NCBI RefSeq assembly: GCF_002246015.1
Contig: NZ_NOLJ01000006.1
Coordinates: 287,354 to 351,353 of the forward strand
Length of the DNA: 64,000 nt
Source: Nostoc sp. 'Peltigera membranacea cyanobiont' 210A
Lineage (GTDB): Bacteria > Cyanobacteriota > Cyanobacteriia > Cyanobacteriales > Nostocaceae
Direction: 5' to 3'
Shown: one piece after another, positions 1 through 7,200 of the stretch
Position numbering within the stretch: the stretch's first letter is position 1
Layout of the letters: each line of letters begins with the position of its first letter
Notes under the pieces: model-generated
Databases searched by the model: none
Told to the model about the DNA's origin: nothing
What the model saw: the letters and a program-made list of their open reading frames with translations, nothing else
Program-made: the position numbers and the translations under genes

Positions 1-29
1 AAATACAAGTATTTAAAATCTACAAATTA

Positions 30-64
30 GGCAATGCTTACTATTTGTAATAATAAACATTGCC
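30..64 (-). terminator. Hairpin after rsr, candidate terminator
   Basis: GGCAATG pairs with CATTGCC, extended by TTTA/TAAG to about 11 bp around a 13-base loop, 12 bases after the rsr stop codon. No strong U run follows, so it could equally be a 3'-end stabilising hairpin. Confidence 0.45.
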
Positions 65-76
65 ATACTTTAGAAC

Positions 77-1510
77 TTACTTATCTTCTCTTACAGGCAA
101 CGGCACATCTAAAATCTCCATCAGCAAATCCAGACGAGAGGGGCGCGTCAGGAGTGGGACGATGTTCGGCAAACTGTAGTAGTCACCCTCGAAAGTGAAC
201 GTATCTACAGGTGCTTGCTGCTGCTTCAGTTGACTCTCCACCCAGTTGTAATTAGTACCCACACGGACAATCACCACATTGGGCATTATCGCCAACTCCC
301 GGCAGTAGTTCTTGTAAACTTCACCGAAGTAAGGAGCCGCATTTTCGCCCTCATCAGTCACCAAGATGATTTGGTCAACTACCTGCTTCTTCTTCCGCAT
401 TGCTTCCAATGCACAGCCGATGCTAGTACCACCACCTGCATTGATGTGCTGGAAGGCACGCTCCCAGTCGCTCAACTCCTTGCCCTTTGCTGTAATAGCG
501 TAAGGAATGGTGTCAAAGGCGTAGACAAACAGTTCTGCCTTAGTGATACCAGAGATTAGGGCAGCGAGTTGCAAACCCGTCGCGATCGCATTTTCCATTG
601 AACCAGACTTGTCCACCAATAAAGCAGTTGGACGTGCGATCGCACCACGCCGTTTCACCTGTTCGTTTGTCACCTTTTCCAGTTGGGCAACGGTGTCTGC
701 GTCAAAATCTCCTGCATCTGTGGCAATCTGTGCTTTGAATGCTGAGACACGCCCACTCTTAGACGCTGCTTCCAGTTTTGAATCAATCAGCTTCTTGACT
801 TGTGGGTGATCCATTCCACCTCTAGTCTGGAGAGACTTGAGGTTGTTGATCGCTTCTTGAGGAGTCATGCTGTTGATTAACGCCACCAATACAACTGGTG
901 TGAGTTGCTTGATAGCACCAATTGCGATCGTGTAGGGAATTTTGAACTCCACAATCAGCCGTGCCTGTTCTGCGGCATTTTCTGCCTTAGCAAGCTGCTT
1001 CAGCACATTTGCTAAGGAACCCTCTGGAGGAGTATCGCGGAATAGAATCGCATTTGCCCGCTCATTTGGCTTGATGTGCAGTGAAGCATATAAGTGCTTC
1101 ATTGCTTTACGACCTCGCAGAGCAGCGCGATCGAACAGAGCCGGATTGCTTTCCCGCACCTTTAGATAACGCCGCACCGCAGTCCGAGCAGAACGAGGCA
1201 GTTTATTCTGCTGCTGCTTCATGAAGTCCACCACACGAGCCACTTGATAGGGAGGAAATTCTTGCAGCATCATAAATCCAGCATCTCGGTGTTCAGTTAA
1301 ATTGCTGGTTAACAAATGAGCAACAAACACCTCTTTGTGATCGCGGACATCACCATGACGCTGATACCAGATTGCTAGGTGTCCGTAGAATATGGGATCG
1401 AGCTCAACAATTAACTGATGAATTTCTGCGACTTGCTCAAGCTTGCGGTGAGGAGTTGTCAGCAAACTGTTGAGCATTTCCAAACGCAGGTCACGTTCTG
1501 CGGTATTCAT
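77..1510 (-). CDS. rsr: Ro60 orthologue (Rsr), TROVE-like plus vWA protein
   Basis: Bacterial Ro60: a ring-shaped RNA-binding protein that holds Y RNAs on its rim and misfolded RNA ends in its hole, acting in RNA quality control with exonucleases. Seen: a helical N-terminal part (about residues 1-285, compatible with the TROVE fold) and a C-terminal von Willebrand A domain with an intact metal site (DKSGS 300-304, T362, D386). At 477 residues it is slightly shorter than usual. GAGGAGG precedes the ATG. It is the last gene of a minus-strand operon that carries five Y-like RNAs, the nearest ending 60 bases upstream. Weak point: the helical part is recognised by character rather than by a sharp motif, so another vWA protein is possible, but the RNA context strongly favours Ro60. 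Confidence 0.85.
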   Translation of the reverse strand: MNTAERDLRLEMLNSLLTTPHRKLEQVAEIHQLIVELDPIFYGHLAIWYQRHGDVRDHKEVFVAHLLTSNLTEHRDAGFMMLQEFPPYQVARVVDFMKQQQNKLPRSARTAVRRYLKVRESNPALFDRAALRGRKAMKHLYASLHIKPNERANAILFRDTPPEGSLANVLKQLAKAENAAEQARLIVEFKIPYTIAIGAIKQLTPVVLVALINSMTPQEAINNLKSLQTRGGMDHPQVKKLIDSKLEAASKSGRVSAFKAQIATDAGDFDADTVAQLEKVTNEQVKRRGAIARPTALLVDKSGSMENAIATGLQLAALISGITKAELFVYAFDTIPYAITAKGKELSDWERAFQHINAGGGTSIGCALEAMRKKKQVVDQIILVTDEGENAAPYFGEVYKNYCRELAIMPNVVIVRVGTNYNWVESQLKQQQAPVDTFTFEGDYYSLPNIVPLLTRPSRLDLLMEILDVPLPVREDK

Positions 1511-1569
1511 TATGAACCTCCTCTAGTTGTGATGGATGAGGAGGCAGATGTTGCACGCGAGGTGATAAA

Positions 1570-1647
1570 GTCACCGCGCAAGTTGTGGAAGCATTGTGTG
1601 TAACTTGTGCAGAGTTATGTAAGCTTCCGCGATCGGGGCGCGGCAAC
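1570..1647 (-). ncRNA. Y-like RNA yE, minimal, with a GCA anticodon-arm hairpin
   Basis: Fifth and smallest Y-like RNA of the operon (78 nt). Outer stem GTTGCCGCGC (1647-1638) pairs with GCGCGGTGAC (1579-1570), 10 bp with two G-U; inner stem GGAAGC/GCTTCC (1628-1623 with 1592-1587). The internal loop has CCCGATCGC opposite ACAACTT, matching the CCTAAC/AACTT motif of the other four. Instead of a whole tRNA the cap is one hairpin (1617-1601): stem TAACT/AGTTA and a 7-base loop CTGCACA, with U33 and GCA at the anticodon positions (Cys). It lies between the SEC-C relic and rsr. No acceptor, D or T arm is visible. Confidence 0.7.
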
Positions 1648-1693
1648 AACTGCCAGTTTTGATGTAATGTATCGAAATCGTTGATACTACTCC

Positions 1694-1953
1694 CTAAAAG
1701 TAGTAGCTCCGTAAGCTGCCATCATATCTGCCGCTATTGCGACAGCACTTTTTGAAAGCAGCGACCAGAACCACAAAGACAAAGGTCATTGTTACCAAGT
1801 TTTTCCTGTAGTTCCTTGTCGCCATGAACAAGGCGATAGCCACGTTTGACAGCTTTTTCAGATGGGTAGCCACGACGACGTTTGCTCGATGGTTCAAAAG
1901 CAGAAATCGTCGAAATCTTCCGGCTCGATGTTGAAAGAATTAATCTTTTTCAT
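1694..1953 (-). pseudogene. SEC-C-motif small protein gene with two +1 frameshifts
   Basis: Starts MKKINSFNIEPEDFDDFC with a good GGAGGTGAG site, then hits TGA after 19 codons. Skipping one base continues as AFEPSSKRRRGYPSEK...NDLCLCGSGR; skipping one more near 1750 gives FKKCCRNSGRYDG to a stop at 1694. Read together this is an ordinary SEC-C zinc-motif protein (NDxCxCGSGxxFKKCC) of about 85 residues. Both breaks fall at a CTGCTTT sequence. Either the gene is decayed, or the shifts are sequencing errors or recoding. It sits between yD and yE, so it belonged to the Ro60 operon. Confidence 0.7.
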
Positions 1954-1986
1954 CGTACTCACCTCCATATTGAAATGAAATAAGAT

Positions 1987-2112
<126 letters not shown>

Positions 2113-2118
2113 AAAATT

Positions 2119-2844
2119 TTAGGTTTTAGAAAGTTGATTTAAAATAAATCGAATTTCTTTCTTGTTACACTGCTGTTTACTAACAGCGTAAATCATTCGA
2201 CCTCTATACATTGCGGCAGAACGATGAATTATACCTTTGACAACATCCGTCACATAATGAGTTGGTGGCGGTGGAAAATCTCCAAAGGTAATTAAATACC
2301 AAATCTCGTTTAGCTTCTGGTATTGATGATAATTATCAATGATGACAATATCAGTTTGTTCCTGCTTTTGCTTCTGCTTTCGAGGTATTTTCTCGGTTGC
2401 ACAAAGAATTCCGGTTTCAGGATGGATATAGAACTGATCGCGATAGCTTGTATCTAGCTGAGTTCGATACCCTTGATAAGGCTTGCTATAGAAACCACCA
2501 TCAATTATATCTACATACCGTTCAACATAGTCCCACACATGATCGATAACATGCTGTCCTGCCATTGTGCTGGGATCTAATCGTTGACACAGTTGGCTGT
2601 AAACGTCATTCCAAGGCTGTCCGACTTTTGAGCGCAAAAACCGACGCAGAGGGCCGAGATGGTCTGAAAGATACTTAGATTTTTTTATTGGTTTAATCAG
2701 GTAGGGATTCAACAATCCATCCTGACTTGCATCCTCGGTGATTTTGTATAATTGCTTCTTAAAGCCAGTCACCTTTTTGAGGCTAATTCTCCTCCCACCG
2801 CGAGGACGCTCAATCACAATCTCGCTCAAACGATGTTCGCTCAT
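2119..2844 (-). CDS. Unrecognised protein of the Ro60/Y RNA operon
   Basis: 241 residues; family not recognised with certainty. Seen: a basic N-terminus (ERPRGGRR), a central block with LGPLRRFLRSKVGQPWNDVY (about residues 62-81), QHVIDHVWDYVERY (about 97-110), and a C-terminal half with a KQKQKQEQ stretch and PPPPTHYV. No membrane segment, signal peptide or catalytic motif. From memory, proteins with an LxPLRRxL...GRPWxxVYSE block occur in planctomycetes; unverified. Its position between yC and yD, with yD starting 7 bases after its stop, suggests a role with Ro60 or the Y RNAs, for example as an RNA-binding partner. That role is inference from context only. Confidence 0.75.
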   Translation of the reverse strand: MSEHRLSEIVIERPRGGRRISLKKVTGFKKQLYKITEDASQDGLLNPYLIKPIKKSKYLSDHLGPLRRFLRSKVGQPWNDVYSQLCQRLDPSTMAGQHVIDHVWDYVERYVDIIDGGFYSKPYQGYRTQLDTSYRDQFYIHPETGILCATEKIPRKQKQKQEQTDIVIIDNYHQYQKLNEIWYLITFGDFPPPPTHYVTDVVKGIIHRSAAMYRGRMIYAVSKQQCNKKEIRFILNQLSKT

Positions 2845-2911
2845 ATCTCACGTTGTTTAAATGCAGTTGTACTAATTGAGTTGTTATAAAACATGAGTTA
2901 GCTAACATCAT
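2810..2911 (-). CDS. Possible 33-residue leader ORF
   Basis: Begins ATGATG 4 bases after a strong AGAGGTGAG site, a context very like that before the SEC-C and 66-residue genes of this operon, and ends inside the start of the 241-residue gene (35-base overlap, other frame). It could couple translation of that gene or be a relic that kept its ribosome site. The peptide (MMLANSCFITTQLVQLHLNN...) has no recognisable feature. Confidence 0.3.
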   Translation of the reverse strand: MMLANSCFITTQLVQLHLNNVRYERTSFERDCD

Positions 2912-2967
2912 TGAACTCACCTCTGTATTGAGTAAAGGTTATAGATAAATACAATTCAAATAATTGA

Positions 2968-3106
2968 AATTCCGCACAAGTTAGCAAAGCACTTTTCACA
3001 ATTGCCTATACCAATTTGGCTACGCTCCCATCAAAGGGAGCGACAGGAATCGAACCTGCATTCCGTTGCCGGAGTGTGTAGGCTTTACAAGTTAGGGCGC
3101 GGAATT
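2968..3106 (-). ncRNA. Y-like RNA yC carrying a circularly permuted class II tRNA-like domain
   Basis: Outer stem AATTCCGCGC (3106-3097) pairs with GTGCGGAATT (2977-2968), 10 bp with one G-U; internal loop CCTAAC opposite TAACTT; inner stem AAAGC/GCTTT (3086-3082 with 2990-2986). Inside, tRNA parts occur in permuted order: anticodon 3' side, long variable arm TCCG-GCAA-CGGA (3073-3062), T arm GCAGG-TTCGATT-CCTGT (3059-3043), acceptor 3' strand CGCTCCC (3042-3036), a 6-base loop, acceptor 5' strand GGGAGCG (3029-3023, 7 of 7 pairs), TA, D arm GCC/GGC (3020-3004) with GG in its loop, then the anticodon 5' side. The Y stem replaces the anticodon loop. The long variable arm is Leu/Ser/Tyr-like. 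Confidence 0.82.
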
Positions 3107-3115
3107 AAGTCTTAA

Positions 3116-3305
3116 GTCATTCCGTGCAAGTTCAAGAAGCTTTTTACAGCTACGGTCGCTCTTACCAAATATTGGCAGTGGGCACGCACGCTAAATCTGC
3201 GAGAGACTTAGAAATCATGCTTCGCTTATTCGATCGCTCGAACTTTACTACCTTAGGACCGTTATGAATGTGTATGTATGCTTCTTGTGTTAGGGCACGG
3301 ATGAC
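3116..3305 (-). ncRNA. Y-like RNA yB with a 23S rRNA H69/H70-like insert
   Basis: Outer stem GTCATCCGTGC (3305-3295) pairs with GCACGGAATGAC (3127-3116) with one bulge; internal loop CCTAAC opposite GAACTT; inner stem GAAGC/GCTTC (3284-3280 with 3140-3136). The 139-nt cap holds ATAACGGTCCTAAGGTAG (3265-3248), identical to the near-universal 23S rRNA sequence at the H69/H70 junction, followed by a weaker match (TAAAGTTC for CGAAATTC). ACGGTC (3262-3257) pairs with GACCGT (3157-3152), which resembles the H69 helix opened at its loop. A hairpin TAAGTCT/AGATTTA lies between. No tRNA arms are evident. The RNA begins 8 bases after the small-protein stop and ends 9 bases before yC. Confidence 0.75.
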
Positions 3306-3313
3306 TCTGAAAG

Positions 3314-3514
3314 TTAACCATAGACAGCTTCAGGGCGAACGATCAGATCGCCACTAGGACGGCGATCGATTACGTAAGCAGAAAGGCGATCGCTATTCAC
3401 ATCTAAATGCCGAGCAACCCGCTCCTTCACCGCCACATCATTCATCCCTGCTGCAATTCCCAACTGTGTTTTTGGCACATCAACAGAACGTCCTTCAAAT
3501 CGAATATGAACCAT
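3314..3514 (-). CDS. Small 66-residue protein of the Ro60 operon, possible beta-grasp fold
   Basis: Start chosen at the ATG (MVHIRFEGRSVDV) that follows AGAGGTG by 6 bases; a GTG three codons upstream overlaps that ribosome site. Residue pattern suggests strand-strand (VHIRFEG, RSVDVP), helix (DVAVKERVARHLDV), strand-strand (LSAYVIDRRP, GDLIVRPEAVYG), the order of a small beta-grasp (ubiquitin/ThiS-like) protein, and it ends in glycine. No other motif. First protein gene of the operon, with yB starting 8 bases after its stop. Function unknown; the beta-grasp idea is inference from predicted strand order, and only one terminal Gly is present. Confidence 0.75.
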   Translation of the reverse strand: MVHIRFEGRSVDVPKTQLGIAAGMNDVAVKERVARHLDVNSDRLSAYVIDRRPSGDLIVRPEAVYG

Positions 3515-3533
3515 TACAATCACCTCTTCTTTT

Positions 3534-3611
3534 AATTACGAATTACGAATTACGTTAGCGTTCGCGTAGCGTCTCGTAGAGAAGCGGGGCGTAGCCCATT
3601 ACGAATTCGTA
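3534..3611. repeat. TTACGAA heptamers plus GAGACGCTACGCG-type palindromic repeat
   Basis: Two to three TTACGAA heptamers followed by a palindromic block containing TTCGCGTAGCGTCTCGTAGA, a dispersed repeat also seen near 26395, 36467, 48290 and 57420. It separates the outer tRNA-like RNA from the 66-residue gene, inside the operon. Confidence 0.75.
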
Positions 3612-3616
3612 TTAGT

Positions 3617-3824
<208 letters not shown>

Positions 3825-3828
3825 AAGG

Positions 3829-3849
3829 AAAGCATTATTGCAATGCTTT
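3829..3849 (-). other. Leader hairpin of the Ro60/Y RNA operon
   Basis: Perfect 8-bp stem AAAGCATT/AATGCTTT with a 5-base loop, 5 bases before the outer tRNA-like 5' end and about 20 bases after the predicted transcription start. Could protect the 5' end or mark a processing site. Confidence 0.5.
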
Positions 3850-3868
3850 TGAGGAGGCTTTTCTTGCA

Positions 3869-3904
3869 TACTACAAATGTAGTACGTTATTTACATAATG
3901 TCAA
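3869..3904 (-). promoter_or_regulatory. Sigma70-type promoter with BlaI/CopY-like operator
   Basis: -35 TTGACA (3904-3899), 17-base spacer, -10 TACATT (3881-3876). A perfect inverted repeat TACTACA-AA-TGTAGTA (3869-3884) covers the -10. It contains TACANNTGTA, the core known for BlaI/MecI/CopY-family repressors, so a regulator of that family (or another dimeric repressor) may control the operon. No such regulator gene lies in the window. Confidence 0.7.
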
Positions 3905-4282
3905 GTGTCGGGATGGATCGGGCAATTGTCCTTGATGTAGTGTAATGAAAGCCATCGCCCGACAGCATCGACCATTTTTCAGCATTTGGCACGAGCGCAG
4001 GGGAACCAGTACCTTCTTTCATGACAGTCTTTCAACTCAACACCACAATCTTGGTTTTCAGCCAGCAACAGAGCAGGTTGACTTGGTGCATAATCCAAGA
4101 GCGCCAGCGTTGTACATTAGACTTCTTGCATAAATCAAAAAAAGAACCCCACCCCGCCTTTGACTTACGTCAAATTCTCCCCTCCCCGCCGGCGGGGAGG
4201 GGTTGGGGGTGGGGTGTTAGGGGACTTTTGCAAGAGGTCTATTCCATTGCTGTAGGCAAGTCACTCAGTGCCCACCTGCCCC
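3905..4282. other. Spacer between Ro60 promoter and sensor kinase, with repeat
   Basis: No convincing gene. At about 4138-4232 is a C-rich/G-rich inverted repeat (GAACCCCACCCCGCC to GGGGTTGGGGGTGGGGT) around a central palindrome CCCCGCCGGCGGGG; related blocks occur near 14344, 55338 and 63772. The kinase 3' end runs into a TGCCTCC repeat. Confidence 0.6.
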
Positions 4283-7200
4283 CTACCTTCTGCCTCCTGC
4301 CTCCTTCACGACTTTGTTTTTAATTAAAAAATATTGAATGCAGTTGACAAATTCTTCTAATTCTAAAAGTAAATTAGTAGTACCTTTAAGGTCTCGATCG
4401 CTAGCTAGTTGTTCTAGTTTGTCAGCTGCTAAGTACATAGCTGTGGCTCCAATGTTGGCACTAGCACCTTTAAGGTGATGAGTTTCTCGTGCTATTTGCC
4501 CAAAGTCATCAGCTGCGATCGCTACTTTAATTATCTCTAAACGGGGTTTAATATCTTCAACGCATATTTGCAATAGATTTAATTCAAATTCTTCATCATT
4601 TCCCGATATCCGATGCAAGTGTTCCCAATCAATTGCTAAGTCAGTGGAAACTGTCTGTTCATACACACCTGCCTCTTGCTGGGAAACGATCACACCTGTC
4701 CAATGCTCTAAAGTCTCAGCCAATTTTTCTTTAAATACTGGCTTACTCAAATAGTCATCCATTCCGGCATTGAGACAGGTTTGTTCGTCTTCTTTCATCA
4801 CATTAGCTGTCATCGCAATCACCACAGGACGATGACCCAATGCAAAAGCATCCTCTTGCCAACGATGAATTTCTTTTGTGGTTTCCAAACCGTCGAGAAT
4901 TGGCATTTGGCAATCCATTAAAATTAAATCGTAAGGAATTTTCTCTAATAGCTGCAAAACTTCCTTTCCATTGGCAACGACATCGGCTTTATAGCCCAAA
5001 CTCTGGAGTTGCTTTAGTGCTACTTTTTGATTTACCAAATTATCTTCGGCTAAGAGAATTCTTAACTTGGATTTAGTAGAGAGGTTAGAAGAAGAAGTCA
5101 GAATGCTTGAAGTTTCTGTACTCGAAATTTCTTCTGTAGCCTCTAGCTTCTTGCCTCTAAATCCTTGTTCTGATTCCGGCTGAGTTTCTAAAATATTTAT
5201 GATGGCATCAAGGAGTCGTGATGGCTTAATGGGTTTGAATAAATAAGTAGCAAATCCAATTTTGAGCGCCTGTTGCACTTCATCGCGTTGATTAGTAGAG
5301 GCGAGCATAATCAAAGGGATCTCAGTAATTGCAGAATTGGCTGGAATTTGTTCTTTTATTGTCATGCTATTTGTTTGGGGTATTTGCATATCAACCAAAA
5401 CAACATGATATGATTTCCCCTGTTCGCTAGCTTGCTGAATAACTTTAACAGCCGCAGCAATACTGTCAGCTCGATCTACCTCCATTCCCCAATGAGTAGC
5501 TTGATGGGAGATAATTTTATAATTAGTAGTGTTGTTATCCACTACCAATAAGCGGCGATTTTGCAAAAGTCCGCGATCGCATTTTGGCTCAACAGGCTCA
5601 ACTTGTTTGGTAAAAAGCACCTCAAACCAAAACTTAGATCCTTTGTCCATCTGACTTTCTACCCCAATCACTCCTCCCATCAAAGTTACAAGTTGTTTAC
5701 AGATGGCTAATCCTAAACCGGTACCACCATACTTGCGAGTGGTCGAAGCATCCACTTGGGTAAATGGTGTAAAGAGTTTGCGTTGGTCTTCAGGGCTAAT
5801 GCCAAGACCTGTATCTGTAATGGCAAAATGGATAGTGGCTGTAGTCGGAGAAAGCGAACGCAATTCGGCTTGCACTAATACTTCGCCAGTGCTGGTAAAC
5901 TTGATGGCGTTGCTGATTAAGTTCATCAAAATTTGCCGCAGCCTACCAGTATCTCCTTTGAGTTGAGTGGGGACGTTGCGATCGATCAGTGCGGCAATTT
6001 CTAATCCCTTGTTATGGGCTGAGGGAGCCAATAATTCCACCACTTCTTCCACACAAGTGGATAGGTCAAAATCGAGAGTTTCGAGAGCCATCTCTCCAGC
6101 CTCAAGTTTGGAAAGATCCAAAATCTCGTTGATCAAACTTAAAAGAGCGTCTCCACTACTCCGAATTATTTCAATAAAATCTCGCTGTTCTTCGTCTAAG
6201 GGAGTATCTAAGACCAAACTGGTCATCCCCAATACAGCGTTCATCGGAGTGCGAATCTCATGACTGATGTTTGCCAAAAAGGCACTTTTCGTCTGAGAAG
6301 CTAATTCGGCTTGGCGACGGGCAATTTCAAGTTCTTGTCGCTGACGAGTTTCTGCTGCTAATAGTTGGGCTTGGGTTAAAGCAATACCTACTTGGTCGGC
6401 TATTTGCCGCAAAAGATCGGTTTCAAAGCTAGACCAGTGGTGGGAATCGTCACACTGATGAACTATGAGCAAACCGCGAAGTTCTTCTTTAACAAGAATG
6501 GGTACAACTAAATTGACTTTGACCCCAAACTGTTGCATTAATTCCAGATGGCTTTGTTCAACTTCCAGGAGATCCAAGTTATCCAGTCCGAAAATCTTGC
6601 CTTGACGGTACTGCTGTAGATAGTACTGTTGGAGATATTCTGCTTCCAAGTAGGGGGCGGCGTTGTTTTGCTCTTTGATTGCTGGTAAGCCAGAAACTAC
6701 TGCTTCAACAACGGTATTTGCAGACTGATCTGGCATCAGCTGATAAATTAAAACTCGGTCAGTCTGGAGAATCTTTTGTACCTCTTCGACAGTGATTTGG
6801 AGAATTTCTTCGATGTCCAAAGACTGACGAATCTTCAGGGTGATTTCGGTAAATAGTTGCGATCGCAAATTTTGGCGTTGTATTTCTTCTTCAGCCTGTT
6901 TACGCTGGATAAATTGCCCTACTTGCTCGCCGATAGAATTCATCGTTTTTACTAAATCTTCGTCAAGGGGCTGGATTTCACGGTTGAAGCAGGTAATCAC
7001 ACCAAGTATTTTGTTACCACTGCGGATCGGAAAACCAAAAGCTGCATGTAGTCCTACTTGAGCAGCTATTTTGAAGTTAGGCAAATTAATATCTTTAGCG
7101 ATATCAGCGATCCAAACGGATTCAGAACTAGCCCAAACCCTTCCAGGTAGTCCAATTCCGGGTGCAAAGGTGGTTTGCCGCTTCAGTATTTGAAACTCTT

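Noticed and set aside
3248..3265. The 18-mer as a homing endonuclease (I-CeuI-type) site or stray rRNA gene
   Set aside because: The match is to the conserved rRNA sequence which that site also covers, but only 18 bases, embedded in a folded Y-like RNA; no rRNA gene flanks it and no intron is near.
3945..4323. Short ORFs between the Ro60 promoter and the kinase
   Set aside because: They read through the C/G-rich inverted repeat and have no ribosome sites.
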